Shown in pieces: positions 49,601 through 59,559 of a stretch of DNA of 64,000 nucleotides. Made by a program: the position numbers and the translations under genes. The DNA is taken from contig CM049307.1 in NCBI GenBank assembly GCA_026874595.1, positions 41,792,362 to 41,856,361 of the forward strand, given 5' to 3'. The notes below the pieces were generated by a model. That model saw nothing but the letters and a program-made list of their open reading frames with translations. It made no database searches and was not told where the DNA came from. This stretch comes from Sipunculus nudus (lineage: Eukaryota > Annelida > Sipuncula > Golfingiida > Sipunculidae). Numbering within the stretch: position 1 is the first letter of the stretch; every line of letters begins with the position of its first letter.

Positions 49601-52600
49601 TTTTTCAAATTAGTTGGTTACTTATTTAACACAAGTTGGTTACTTATTTAACACAAGTTGGTTACTTATTTCACGAAGGTTGGTTACTTATTTCACCAAA
49701 GATGACAACTAATTTCAAACAAGTTTGTTACTTATTTCTCACAAGTTGGTTACTTTTTTAACATAAGTTGGTTACTAATTTCACACAAGTTGACTTGTTT
49801 TTTTACACAAGTTGACTACTTATTTCACACAAGTTGACTACTTATTTCACATAAGTTGGTTACTAATCTCACACAAGTTGACTTGTTTTTTTCACACAAG
49901 TTGACTACTTATTTCACACAAGTTGGTTACTAATCTCACACAAGTTGACTTGTTTTTTCACACAAGTTGACTACTTATTTCACACAAGTTGACTTCTTAT
50001 TCCACACAAGTTGTCTACTTTTTTCACACAAGTTGTCTACTTTTTTTCACACAAGGTGACTAGTTTTTTCACACAAGTTGACTACTAACTCTAACACAAG
50101 TTGACTACTTATTTCACACAAGTTGGTTACTTTATTCACAAAAATTACCTACTTATTTCACACAAGTTGGCTACCTTTATCACACAAATTGGATACCTAT
50201 TTCACACAAGTTGGTAACTTATTTCACACAAGTTGGTAACTTATTTAACACAAGTTGGTTACTTATTTAACACAAGTTGGTTACTTATTTCACACAAGTT
50301 GACTTCTTATTCCACACAAGTTGTCTACTTTTTTCACACAAGTTGTCTACTTTTTTCACACAAGTTGTCTACTTTTTTTCACACAAGGTGACTAGTTTTT
50401 TCACACAAGTTGACTACTAACCCTAACACAAGTTGACTACTTATTTCACACAAGTTGGTTACTTTATTCACAAAAATTACCTACTTATTTCACACAAGTT
50501 GGCTACCTTTATCACACAAATTGGATACCTATTTCACACAAGTTGGTAACTTATTTCACACAAGTTGGTAACTTATTTAACACAAGTTGGTTACTTATTT
50601 AACACAAGTTGGTTACTAATCTCACACAAGTTGACTTGTTTTTTCACACAAGTTGACTACTTATTTCACACAAGTTGGTTACTAATCTCACACAAGTTGA
50701 CTTGTTTTTTCACACAAGTTGACTACTTATTTCACACAAGTTGACTTCTTATTCCACACAAGTTGTCTACTTTTTTCACACAAGTTGTCTACTTTTTTTC
50801 ACACAAGGTGACTAGTTTTTTCACACAAGTTGACTACTAACCCTAACACAAGTTGACTACTTATTTCACACAAGTTGGTTACTTTATTCACAAAAATTAC
50901 CTACTTATTTCACACAAGTTGGCTACCTTTATCACACAAATTGGATACCTATTTCACACAAGTTGGTTACTTATTTCACACAAGTTGGTAACTTATTTCA
51001 CACAAGTTGGTTACTTATTTCACACAAGTTGGTTACTTATTTCACACAAGTTGGTAACTTATTTCACACAAGTTGGTAATTTATTTCACACAAGTTGGTT
51101 ACTTATTTCACACAAGTTGGTTACTTATTTCACACAAGTTGGTTACTTATTTCACACAAGTTGGTTACTTATTTCACACAAGTTGGTTACTTATTTCACA
51201 CAAGTTGGTTACTTATTTCACACAAGTTGGTAACTTATTTCACACAAGTTGGTTACTTATTTCACACAAGTTGGTAACTTATTTCACACAAGTTGGTAAC
51301 TTATTTCACACAAGTTGGTAACTTATTTCACACAAGTTGGTAACTTATTTCACACAAGTTGGTTACTTATTTCACACAAGTTGGTAACTTATTTCACACA
51401 AGTTGGTAACTTATTTCACACAAGTTGGTTACTTATTTCACACAAGTTGGTTACTTATTTCACACAAGTTGGTAACTTATTTCACACAAGTTGGTAACTT
51501 ATTTCACACAAGTTGGTTACTTATTTTACACAAGTTGGTTTCTTATTTCACACAAGTTGGTAACTTATTTCACACAAGTTGGTTACTTATTTCACACAAG
51601 TTGGTTACTTATTTCACACAAGTTGGTTACTTATTTTACTCAAGTTGACTACAGATTTCACACATGTTGGTTACTTATTTCAAACAAGACGATTAATGAA
51701 TTAAACACATGATTATATAATTTTTCATATAATATGGCAACATATTTATATAAAAGATGTTTTCAAAAAGATAAATATACAATTTTAAATAATTTTAAAA
51801 TTTAACAGGAAAATACTGATTTGTTATATATCATATTGCTATAAATTTTGTAATATTATTGACGATAATGACAACAATTGGTATTAAAATATGTTCTAGT
51901 AAATTTTTGATCATAATGAAGTAGTCTGTATAAATAAAAAAAAATCTGCTTTTGACACTTTCTTTATATTATTTTTTACTATTATTTAATTATTTTAAAA
52001 TATTAACAGTTTTATCTTCAATTAGTAATTTACATAATACAGAATACAGATGTTTGAGCTTTCCACATGTACATTATCAATACAGAATTTTTATAAACAT
52101 AGTCATTAAACGATAATCAAAATGGGCATGAAATAATTGATTTATTTCAATTATTGCATTTTCATTCATTTTCATACCTTTTCAGTCTCTAGCTCTTACC
52201 ATGGACCAGATAAACAGCGTTCATGATGAAGTAGCACTGTTATTTAACAAAGAAAGTCACCTTATATTCTTCATTAGATGTTAGCATAATATTAGATGAG
52301 AAGATATAAATATTACTTGGTCTGCATAAATCCTCAGGTATATAATAATCTTAACCTTAAAGCATTTATATCATATCATTATGAGATGAAAACTTTTAGT
52401 AGATATATGTCTCTGACAGTATATTGTGACTGTATACAATAATTGAATAGAGAATCGAATCGAAAGGCAATAATCGAGAATCAAAGACCCCTTAGCAATT
52501 CACAAACCAAATTAGCTCACTTTGTATCAAAGGCCTTGCCGGTAAGGTCTGGATGTTTTTGTTGAATGGACTCATATCTCTCATCAGCAAACAACAGGAA

Positions 52601-55367
52601 GGCATTTGGTTTTTGTTTAACAACAGTTCTGGCCTCTGCTCCAGCTCCATCTACAGATAAGATATGGTACTAAATAATCTGGCATGAAAAGGATCATCAT
52701 ACAATTCTGATCAACATTTGGCAAAATATCAAGATGAACATGGGATATCACCAATGCAGTTTCTAGTGTAAATGGAGGAGAAAAACTGGCTAGCACAACC
52801 AAAAGACAATTTATGCAGGCAAGATCGATTCAGCCAGATAGTCAATAGCACTGACTTATCCGACTATCCCCACTAATTAGCACAAGGTATACATGTATAT
52901 GCAAGGAATACTACGTACTTAATGTGATCAGTGATGGAATATGAGGCTCAATTATTTATCTGCATGATGGAAGGCAAATAAAATGAAACTTGCCAAATAT
53001 GAAGTTTATGAGTAAATGAAAGACCATGTGTAGCGTTGCCCTGAATTATTATGCAAGTCTGTTAAGTTCTATTAAAAGTCATCATTTCTAGGCTTTTTCA
53101 CAATTATGCATGTTTTCATTTAACCTTAAAAAAAAGACTTTAAAGACAAGACAATATTAAATTTATGTATGATTTATAATGAAAATGCTGTATTGAATGT
53201 ACAGCTGTATTGAATGAGTGCTAGTTGTTTGCCTACAGTTTTTAAGACAGGCATATTCTACATATATATTCCACATATATAGAGCTTTAGCTGCAAATAT
53301 AAACATGTATTCATTATATCAGAGCATTTAAAAGCGACAGCCATGTTTTCAGATTTAGGTATGTACAAGTGTATACATCTAATGGTCTGTAATGGAGTTG
53401 TACATTGTCATCTGTACAACATGTGGATCTTTGGCATCCTACCTTCTCATAAAAGGCATTACATATAGGCTTCACTGGCAGTTCAATGTATCAAAACTGT
53501 TTACCATTATCACAACTAATCTCTTTTCTCTCACAAATTCCAGGGCACAGTAATTTCTACACTTAGAATTCCTTAGAATTAGTGAGTAATATGAAACCAA
53601 CCTTGTTTTTGACTATCTCCCTTTTTAGACTTTCTTGAAAACCTGAATTTTTGTACAATTTGAGATAAAACTTCACTCTAGACAGAAAACCTTATGGTAA
53701 ATCATGTTCATATTTTTTGGGGGGTTTGACTGCTATCAGTAGGGCTGAAATGTGAAAAATATACTGTTTTCTGATACTTTTTTTTAATTTTCTTCCTTCA
53801 ATTCGTATTATATTTTTGGATCTTTGTTTCCTTAAATATATAATTTTTTAAGTGTCCAGCTTGAAAAAAAAAGTTCACAAAAAAAAAGAGGTGATGAAAC
53901 AAGTATTAATTATTATCAATTTGTGCACAGGTATATACAGATGTTGCCTTGGTGCAAGGCTGAGAATTACACACCAGGTGACCCGGGCTCCATACTCAGC
54001 CTTGAGTATGTTCTTACGAAATATCGTAGCGGTCCTTCTGATGTATCAGAAGGAAAGAATAAAAGAGTAATTAAGAATAAGATGCAGCTTAAACTATGTT
54101 CACTCTACCTATATATCCTTTATATATCAGTTTCCATACATGTGGAGTCTCCTGTTTATGTTATATATGATATAACAGCATTTTATCATGAAGAGAAGAG
54201 CAGAAGACCATCACTGACACAGCCATGTTGCTGAGGCATGAACTCTGTTCACCCATGACCTGACCTGTGACCTGACCTCTGGTGTACCAGAGTAATTTAT
54301 TGCTAATAAATCTATTTAAAAAATCTTATTTCATGAATAATACTTATGAGTAAATGATAATATATGGCTTCAATAAGTCCTTTATAAGTTTATGGCTATA
54401 TCATTTAAGGTTTTAACAAATTTGCCTATGGAAGTTATGGAAACAATATTTATTATAATTTATTTGGAACAATAATCAGAGGACAACTTTTTTCATATCA
54501 ATAAGGTCAAGGACAGGGTCATGTGACAAAAGATAAACATGACCGCATGGCAGGCTAAAAAAACCACAGGAGTTGAAATCTTAACAATTTCCTTATAAGG
54601 GCACTTCTACATAATTTATTTTTACTCCAGAACAGTTTATTAGCCATTATTGGTAAGAAATTTGCTAAATTGCCTCCATTTTCTCTGTTTATTTTGCAAA
54701 TATCCCAATATACCCTTGCTACGCTTTTCCATAAGAGGATCCCCATAACTGAAATCTCATTTCAGTTATGAACCCATAACAAATACAGATGATAAGTACA
54801 GTGATTATAGTATACACTGTAAAAAACATAGTGATCATCAACAACTTGCAATATTTAACAATCACAGGCCATTTGTAAATTGTGTCTTCAGTTATAGCTA
54901 GATATCCAAGTCAGCCCCTTCGATTAGAAAAATAGTAAATTACCAGATCGAATTCATTTATTGATTTAATAATTAGTTTTAACAATTTTTTTTTAAATAA
55001 TCAATAGTAATTTAGATATTGATAAGTGATACTGATACTGGGACACTCTGTCACAGCAACCGGTCACTGTATATCATTAATTATATCAATATGAATATAT
55101 GTATAAATAAAAGTTAAGCGGGCGTTCATGGCCACACTGGTGTCTTTTGGGTTGTATCTGAAACCGTTCCCATACGACCTTCTTCCAAAAGTTAGCAGTA
55201 TCATCGCTGGTGAACACTAGTTTCGTTGGATTCACAACTGCAAGTGTATTTGACAGTCCTACAAGCCCACAGATAACATGTGCTTTCCCTCCAATATTTG
55301 TTTACAAACCATTGCCATGAGTCGCTGCGTTGTCGACCATCGGTGTGTCGTGATCTGCGGCAGACAT
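27866..55367 (-). CDS. E4F1: E4F1-like transcription factor with N-terminal HMG box (19 coding exons, 1,141 aa)
   Basis: This is the homologue of E4F1, a nuclear zinc-finger regulator and atypical E3 ligase in vertebrates. Nineteen exons join with matching phases to 3,426 nt. Domains: HMG box 31-91; E4F1 C2HC finger 153-176; basic KRKRK 238-242; fingers at C259, C342, C370, C400 (H-x6-C like vertebrate E4F1), C507, C535, then six at C673, C701, C729, C757, C785 and C813 (last again C2HC); acidic/Gln-rich C-terminus 834-1141. Diagnostic matches include [14 protein letters not shown]-like [25 protein letters not shown] and [11 protein letters not shown]. Vertebrate E4F1 is about 780 aa, with about nine fingers and no HMG box; the box and fingers C259, C507 and C535 are extra. 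Introns carry R1, R2 and minisatellites. Exon joining is mine, without transcript data. Confidence 0.85.
31200..31333 (-). CDS. E4F1: E4F1 coding exon 18
   Basis: It opens VPCTK, whose Cys completes the last finger. [17 protein letters not shown] matches the conserved LVEFSSVVADTQEYII after the fingers of vertebrate E4F1. The donor is GTAAGG. Confidence 0.9.
31761..31805. promoter_or_regulatory. E4F/ATF-type binding motifs in an E4F1 intron
   Basis: GTGACGTAAC (31761-31770) is an exact match to the E4F consensus RTGACGTMAC. GTGACGTCAT (31796-31805) contains the full CRE palindrome. TTGACGTAC lies between them. They lie between exons 17 and 18. Whether they are used is unknown. Confidence 0.4.
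32521..32719 (-). CDS. E4F1: E4F1 coding exon 17
   Basis: It completes the previous finger ([10 protein letters not shown]) and encodes [17 protein letters not shown] and [16 protein letters not shown], near-identical to the end of the vertebrate E4F1 finger cluster. Confidence 0.93.
33297..33514 (-). CDS. E4F1: E4F1 coding exon 16
   Basis: It encodes two complete fingers and the start of a third: CDLC, CGEC (with ISHVREH, compare vertebrate IAHVRGH) and CSIC. The donor is GTGAGT. Confidence 0.92.
33572..34771 (-). mobile_element. R1 element filling an E4F1 intron, 1.2 kb
   Basis: On the minus strand it runs from the 5' hairpin (34771-34742, GTATCCGCCAAAAC with its complement) to a damaged 3' hairpin and CTAG (33575-33572), flanked by T on both sides. 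It has several sub-units of about 150-250 bp, each with a GGTGGCGCCACC-type core (exact at 34434-34445). The host intron is 33515-34822, so only about 51 and 57 bases lie outside the element. There is no coding capacity. Confidence 0.75.
34823..34983 (-). CDS. E4F1: E4F1 coding exon 15
   Basis: It ends with the finger [19 protein letters not shown] and HTG, the first of the six-finger cluster. The donor is GTGATG. Confidence 0.88.
35374..35612 (-). CDS. E4F1: E4F1 coding exon 14 (acidic linker)
   Basis: It encodes an Ala/Thr/Glu-rich linker. The donor used here (GTTCAA) is poor. A GTAGTT donor giving an exon end at 35359 would add five codons without changing the frame. Confidence 0.7.
35770..36070 (+). 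repeat. Degenerate tandem repeat, about 34 bp
   Basis: Units resembling GATACTCACTGCCAGTTAAA with CTTTGTTTGG recur with growing divergence. It lies in the intron between exons 13 and 14. The intron at 36237-38408 holds several AAAAAGAGTG runs (37080-37150 and 37390-37500) and nothing else recognisable. Confidence 0.6.
36078..36236 (-). CDS. E4F1: E4F1 coding exon 13, two extra fingers
   Basis: With exon 12 it forms [17 protein letters not shown] and a final His (C507-H527), followed by [19 protein letters not shown] with a final His (C535-H556). Both obey C2H2 spacing and lie between the two E4F1 finger clusters. Confidence 0.82.
38409..38501 (-). CDS. E4F1: E4F1 coding exon 12
   Basis: An acidic linker ending NQCR. 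Its Cys starts a C2H2 finger completed in exon 13. Phase 0/0, donor GTGAGT. Confidence 0.8.
38859..39030 (-). CDS. E4F1: E4F1 coding exon 11 (linker)
   Basis: It opens [17 protein letters not shown], matching the TPCTEK that follows the third finger in vertebrate E4F1, then a Pro/Gln-rich linker. The acceptor is weak (ACCTGAAG), but the conserved Cys supports it. Confidence 0.8.
39499..39577 (-). CDS. E4F1: E4F1 coding exon 10
   Basis: It encodes [20 protein letters not shown] and RHLKS, the third finger of the first E4F1 cluster. The zinc-binding Cys is supplied by exon 11 (C423). Confidence 0.92.
40165..41406 (-). mobile_element. R1 element nested in R2
   Basis: The minus-strand 5' end is GTATCCGCCAAAG (41406-41394). 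The 3' end is GTAGTCACTTGTCGGCTACC, five bases, CTAG (40168-40165). It has exact GGTGGCGCCACC cores at 40931, 41061 and 41210. The flanks are an R2 unit cut at a T run, so the insertion point is readable. Confidence 0.75.
41410..43000 (-). repeat. R2 tandem units, about 335 bp
   Basis: The motif CAGGTGGCGCCACCAGTCTG recurs at about 41411, 41751/41771, 42105, 42439 and 42777, spacing 333-339. Each unit has CATGATCAATATGTATGCC, GGGGGGTACTTTGGGG, GATATGGGTAACAGAGAC and GATTCTAGGTCCAGTC. Confidence 0.88.
43566..43692 (-). CDS. E4F1: E4F1 coding exon 9
   Basis: It encodes [11 protein letters not shown] (end of the previous finger), then a finger with C-x4-C (C370, C375) and [15 protein letters not shown]. 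Vertebrate E4F1 has [10 protein letters not shown] and FRTKGSLIRH here. Confidence 0.92.
44276..44765. mobile_element. CpG-rich MITE with inverted ends
   Basis: It starts AGCCCCATTTACACATG and ends with the complement of AGCCCAATTTACACTAG, followed inward on both sides by TCTGGAGC or GCGCGC-rich motifs. It is strikingly richer in GC and CpG than the intron it lies in (between exons 8 and 9). No target duplication is clear. Confidence 0.55.
44883..45028 (-). CDS. E4F1: E4F1 coding exon 8
   Basis: An acidic linker, then [15 protein letters not shown], the first half of a finger completed by exon 9. The donor is GTCAGT and the exon ends in phase 0. Confidence 0.85.
45705..45902 (-). CDS. E4F1: E4F1 coding exon 7, basic patch and zinc finger
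   Basis: It encodes KRKRK, then the C2H2 finger [19 protein letters not shown] with a second His (x4), then an acidic run. The donor is GTATGT. This finger has no counterpart I know in vertebrate E4F1. Confidence 0.85.
46206..46244 (-). CDS. E4F1: E4F1 coding exon 6, 39-nt microexon
   Basis: It encodes [12 protein letters not shown] (phase 1/1). It is bounded by acceptor TTTTTGCAG and donor GTAGGT. It adds a CxxC pair. Skipping it keeps the frame. Confidence 0.7.
46700..46815. repeat. Cluster of GGTAGCA/TGCTACC inverted repeats
   Basis: GGTAGCAAA and TTTGCTACC alternate at least seven times in about 115 bases, so the strand can fold in several ways. It lies in the intron between exons 5 and 6. 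Confidence 0.75.
46958..47284 (-). CDS. E4F1: E4F1 coding exon 5, atypical C2HC finger
   Basis: It contains [20 protein letters not shown] followed by KLAKDNC. This matches the N-terminal CGRCxxxFxxLEDFVxH of vertebrate E4F1, the region linked to its E3 activity. A basic and acidic linker follows. Confidence 0.87.
47654..47719 (-). CDS. E4F1: E4F1 coding exon 4 (linker)
   Basis: A 66-nt exon in phase 1/1 encoding [20 protein letters not shown]. The acceptor is TACTTGCAG and the donor GTAAGA. It has no recognised domain. Confidence 0.7.
47735..48835 (+). repeat. Minisatellite, about 37-38 bp
   Basis: About 28 copies of a unit close to ACATCACATAAACATGGAG plus TGACAAACTGTGACAGT, with variants that themselves repeat (AGACCTGGAGTGACTATG blocks). 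It lies in the intron between exons 3 and 4. Confidence 0.9.
49051..49139 (-). CDS. E4F1: E4F1 coding exon 3, second half of the HMG box
   Basis: It encodes [16 protein letters not shown], matching the LGxxWKxLSxxEKxxY region of HMG boxes with the core tryptophan. It starts in phase 2, ends in phase 1, and its donor is GTGAGT. Confidence 0.82.
49265..51690 (+). repeat. 22-bp minisatellite, about 110 copies
   Basis: The unit is TTATTTCACACAAGTTGGTTAC with variants. The right part (50940-51650) is homogeneous. The left part is more variable and has a block (GACTTCTTATTCCACACAAG onward) repeated at 49991, 50301 and 50743. It splits the two HMG-box exons of E4F1. The frames through it are artefacts. 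Confidence 0.95.
52521..52650 (-). CDS. E4F1: E4F1 coding exon 2, first half of the HMG box
   Basis: It encodes [20 protein letters not shown] and on to GKAFDTK, the helix 1-2 part of an HMG box (the KPxNAF motif is typical). The acceptor is TATCTGTAG and the donor GTGAGC at 52520; the exon ends in phase 2. Confidence 0.8.
53946..54054. other. Dense hairpin cluster in E4F1 intron 1
   Basis: Three perfect hairpins lie in a row: CATACTCA/TGAGTATG (53991-54010), TACGA/TCGTA (54015-54028) and CCTTCTGAT/ATCAGAAGG (54034-54053). In addition AAGGCTGAG (53956-53964) is complementary to CTCAGCCTT (53995-54003), a pairing that excludes the first hairpin. GGGCTCCATACTC weakly resembles a polymerase III B box, so a SINE is one possible source. 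Confidence 0.55.
55310..55367 (-). CDS. E4F1: E4F1 coding exon 1 (start)
   Basis: The ATG at 55367-55365 has AAAATGT context. It encodes 19 residues and ends in phase 1 at donor GTTTGT. It joins exactly to the HMG exon at 52650 (GAT codon across the junction). The donor is not a strong consensus, so this exon is less certain than the rest. Confidence 0.6.
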
Positions 55368-55520
55368 TTTGCGACAACCGAAAGGCCGCAAGAATATACA
55401 AAATAAAATAACGATCGTTGTCTTCGGGCCGGAACTAACGCTTCAACGACGCGGAATCCAAGAAGGATCCATTTCGGCCCAAACCATATCAACCACGTTG
55501 ATCTTATCCTTCAGCTACTA
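55368..55520 (-). promoter_or_regulatory. CpG-rich region upstream of E4F1
   Basis: CpG steps are frequent here (ACGATCG, CGACGCGG, TTCGGGCC) in contrast to the flanking AT-rich DNA, and it directly precedes the proposed start codon. No TATA box is evident. Promoter function is inference. Confidence 0.35.
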
Positions 55521-56852
55521 AAGATAAGATTTGCAGTCGAAAAGCTCTAGAGTTTAAAGTCATCTATATCAATATTAGATGTGTTAGGTGTATTAATAAT
55601 TAAAGTAACAGCAGTGTTTTATTATAATATTGAGTTTACAATGAGGAAATTTCCCTGTTGATGACAGGACGAAAGGGAACGTCTTTCAGGCTAAAGGCCC
55701 ATCCATAACTGTAATTTACTTTAAATGATTGCATATTAAAGTTACATTGTTAAACTATTGAATTTTTTTTAGATTTCCTTTTATGAAAAAGTTGGACTGT
55801 AAATGAATGAAAAATGTATATGTCATATAAATTAGTTAATGATCATATTCCGTAAATTATAAACCATATTGATTGAAGGCACATAAAACGTTTGGGCTTT
55901 TAATAATAAAGCCTGGTTGCGGGTTTTCATAAATATAGTTACTTACAGTTTACTTACTGGCTTTTGATTTCCAAACTTTTATATAAAGGAACATATATGT
56001 GTTCGGTGAATATATATAATACGTATTTGATAACAGGGATCGAAATTAGTGCCTGACCACGGACATTGCATGCTTGATTTTTGTCGGCCCTCCTTGGACG
56101 AAAAGTATTTTTACAGGGGCCACCATCAAAATTCTGTTTTCGCGAGAAGCACACAAATACTTTATTCACTGTGCAGATAAAAATTATTGCGTCATCAATA
56201 AAGTTAATAAATTCCAATGTGAGCGGACTTTGTGAATTAGACATTAAAATTAATAAGAGGTGTTCATTTTACCATGTATAATATGTACATATACATTACA
56301 CGTTTAACAAAAAATGGCTGAAAATAATAATAAAAAAATTGGACTCGGTCAAATCCTTTGGGGTCCGGTAAATTTTCTGCCTCGACTGACTCTACTGTCC
56401 AGTAGAAAAATTTACCAGTTTCGAGCCTTGGATATAACGTTTGTTTCTGAATGAATATATTCAGGTTTTGTCTTAATAGGAGTGCCGGCAAAAGAGGGTT
56501 TATAGATCACATTTGAATATATGTTAATATTTGACAAAATTTCTCAAATTGATTGAGACAAATGCCTACCACAATGACCTAATATTTCGGGCCTTATTGT
56601 TTTTTTTTCCTTAATAAGCCTTTTCAAGGATTTGTTCATGAATAACCAGCTAATTATTATATTACGAGACACTCTGTCATATTATATATACAATGATTTT
56701 TGTGCAGTAACTATTTTCAGATTTGGCTATATGAGGCATCAGTAAAAAATAGAATACTTTTTTTCATACAAAGTAATTTTCTAAAAGTGTCTGTTAAAAT
56801 GTCTCAAGGAAAAGTTATATTCGAAACCTGGGTAAAAACATTTTTAATATAT

Positions 56853-56971
56853 TAAGGCTGGGTATATTGCCTTTATACAAATTTCGTATATATTGCGTTA
56901 TTTGGTAGCGTATTGCGATATCTATATTGCGATATTTCCATTGCATTAAAAGGAAATATAAGTGTGTTTGC

Positions 56972-57051
<80 letters not shown>

Positions 57052-57532
57052 AATATATATATATGTCTATTGTTATTATTATTATTTTTATAATAGTTCT
57101 TTATCATATATATTAAATATAATGGCACAATAAAGGTTTATGTTGATCAGGCAACATAATATACTACTAATATATATTGTTGAAAATGCCAAAATTAACA
57201 TTTAAAATCAAAGTCTTCTTTATGCCATGTGCAAATAACTTGGATATGAGAGATTTCTGGTCTATTTTTAGACATTATAAGAGGGATAGACGGTGCGCAC
57301 AATTACAGCCATGCATACCATGCCACATCGCATGCAGGGCTGCCGTTCTTAAATTATATAATACTGTAACATTGACACTTGAACTTCCTAAGTTATCATA
57401 AATATTAATATATTAAGGAATGATTAATTATTCTGCCTGTGTTCAGCACTTCTTTCTTTTTGCGTATCATATGTATAATATCTCTCGTATATACAAATAT
57501 AAGTCATCTCGCAAACATGCAAATTCCCTGCA

Positions 57533-57585
<53 letters not shown>

Positions 57586-57836
57586 ATATAAGACTTGCTT
57601 GAAAATTCATTGTTAACTGTCTAAAGACATGGTATAGAGGGGTTTTCACTTTAAGTCTGCATGTCATTAATCCAAAAAAACAGAAAACTTGTTTTTACTT
57701 TTTAAAAAATAAGTTTTTGGCATGTTCACAAAATATCGAAAATTACGATATTTGAAAACTGTATCGCGATACGCAATACGGGAATCACCGCATCGCGATA
57801 TGTACCGAAATTTCGATATATTATCACTCAGCTTTA
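56853..57836. mobile_element. MITE with ATATCG-rich inverted ends, containing TA microsatellites
   Basis: The left end AAGGCTGGGTATATTG and the complement of the right end, AAAGCTGAGTGATAATATA, share a pattern and both lead into ACAAATTTCG/GAAATTTCGG and TATTGCGATA/TATCGCGATA steps. This looks like a hAT-type MITE. TA microsatellites sit at 56980-57064 and 57536-57583. Between 55530 and 56850 I see no feature. Confidence 0.5.
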
Positions 57837-58889
57837 CAATATACATGCATATATAGTATACATGCAGGTGGCCCCGTGAGCCATGCATAATCTAAGAAAT
57901 GCGTCTAAAAGATCAAACCGTATAGTTCCATTTAAGAATATATAAGAAACAATTGACAAGGAATATAAAAGGAATATATATATGTACGGATATATTCAGG
58001 GAAAGAGGGGGTTCAACCCAGGAGGACTAATGAAACCCCTATAAAAAGGTCCCCTGGTCCGGAAAGGGGGATCCAATTTTGTCTGGTTCCCTATATATAA
58101 AAAAAGGTTGTGGAGGATGAAAAGACCCCCCCCCCCCCCCCGACTGTATATTCGATCAGATAGGAGTTGATATAGGAACGCCCTTAAAAGGTGTCATCTG
58201 ACAGAAATGTATTCAGTCTTTAAAATATAAAAATTGTATTTCATGGGAAATATTTCGTGTTTAGCTCTTTCGTTCTGTTTGGGATTTTTGAAAATGTCCT
58301 TGCAGAATTGCTAATAATTATTCTGTGAAAAAATTATATGTATATGTTTTACATATATTATATGCTTTGTCTTAGACGACTTTGACGACAATGACATATT
58401 TATCTCTAAAAATACTGAATTACTTTTTGTATAAAATCGATAAATGGTGATCAGTAATTGGTTGCCCGACTTTTGTTTATATACATAACAAACTTTGAAC
58501 AGACAGCCACAATCATTCCTATATATAGTATCAAACCTGAAATAAAAAAATACACACCATTTGTATGGCATCACCTGTCTGATAAAGTAAATAATTTTAT
58601 TCATATACCACATTACAGTGCATCACCTGTGAATATACCACATTAATTTACGTTTCCTTGGAAATCGTGAATTTAAGATTAAATAATTAGGTTTCTATTT
58701 TGACGAATTTATGACGTATAAAACAAGTTTATATGTATTAATATTATATCCGATTCAAGAGCACTTGGAAAAATAATTGTTATAAGTTTAAACAGTTAAA
58801 AAATGTAAATGCCGGAATTGTTCCTTTAAATCCTTGATTATGCAGAAGTGTATGGGGTGCTGCATGTGATGGCACCAGTTTGTGACAAT

Positions 58890-59540
58890 TAAGGTACAGA
58901 ACAGGTCGATTCGATTTTTCTTGGGTTTTCATGCACAGATTTTGTCCTGTTCCGGGAATGGTTTGCTGAGATGGGGCGGACTTCATGTATATGGGGCGTA
59001 GATATATTAAAATTATAAAATTTTGGAATTATTATTAACCGATTAGTCAGAATGGACTCGCACAGAATAACAAAGAAAAAGTTTGATTGGAATTATCACA
59101 GTAGGAAAAATAGCCGGTGTCCTAATGTTGCAAAAATATTTGATAATATATAAATATGGTAACAATTTTTGAAATTAAAGAGATTTGTTAAATCAATGAA
59201 GCCTTGAAAAATGAGTTTTATTTATTAAAATGATTTTCAGATGCTAATAACAAGCAAACAATAAGGACATTAAAATTGATTAACACAAATTTGGAAACAG
59301 AATCATACTTGAAAATTATTCTTTTTAGTCGAAATAGGTCTCTATAATGGCTCAATTAAGATGCGGTCTGTTGCCTTTAAGAATATAAGACTGGTCGCTT
59401 CCAGAACATTTACGATTCTACCATGCACTAATAAATAACGAAAGCTTAAAGCTAATGGAAGAATTTGTTAATATTGCAATTACAGCGAAGTAAAAGATGA
59501 GATTCAATTTGTATGCCAGTGTCCATTATATAATGCGCCT
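58890..59540 (+). pseudogene. Non-LTR retrotransposon ORF2 C-terminal fossil
   Basis: Fragments in shifting frames give VQNRSIRFFLGFH (58893 on), RMDSHRITKKKFDWNYHS (about 59050), MAQLRCGLLPLRI (about 59350) and KDEIQFVCQCPLYN (about 59495). These follow, in order, the C-terminal part of metazoan non-LTR reverse-transcriptase proteins, ending in the CxxC-type region. Stops and frameshifts throughout show it is dead. Confidence 0.65.
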
Positions 59541-59559
59541 ATATATATATATATACAAG

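Noticed and set aside
49265-51690. CRISPR-like regular repeats
   Set aside because: The units are head-to-tail without unique spacers, and the DNA is eukaryotic. It is a minisatellite. The same applies to 47735-48835.
50853-51712. Long open frames reading a repeated 22-residue peptide
   Set aside because: They are the 22-bp minisatellite read in all three frames (22 codons per three units). They lie in an E4F1 intron on the opposite strand, with no gene context.
53852-54234. Two overlapping frames near the hairpin cluster
   Set aside because: They have no homology and low-complexity starts. The hairpins explain the sequence better than coding does.
56913-57128. Tyr/Ile-rich frames over TA repeats
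   Set aside because: They are translation of a (TA)n microsatellite.
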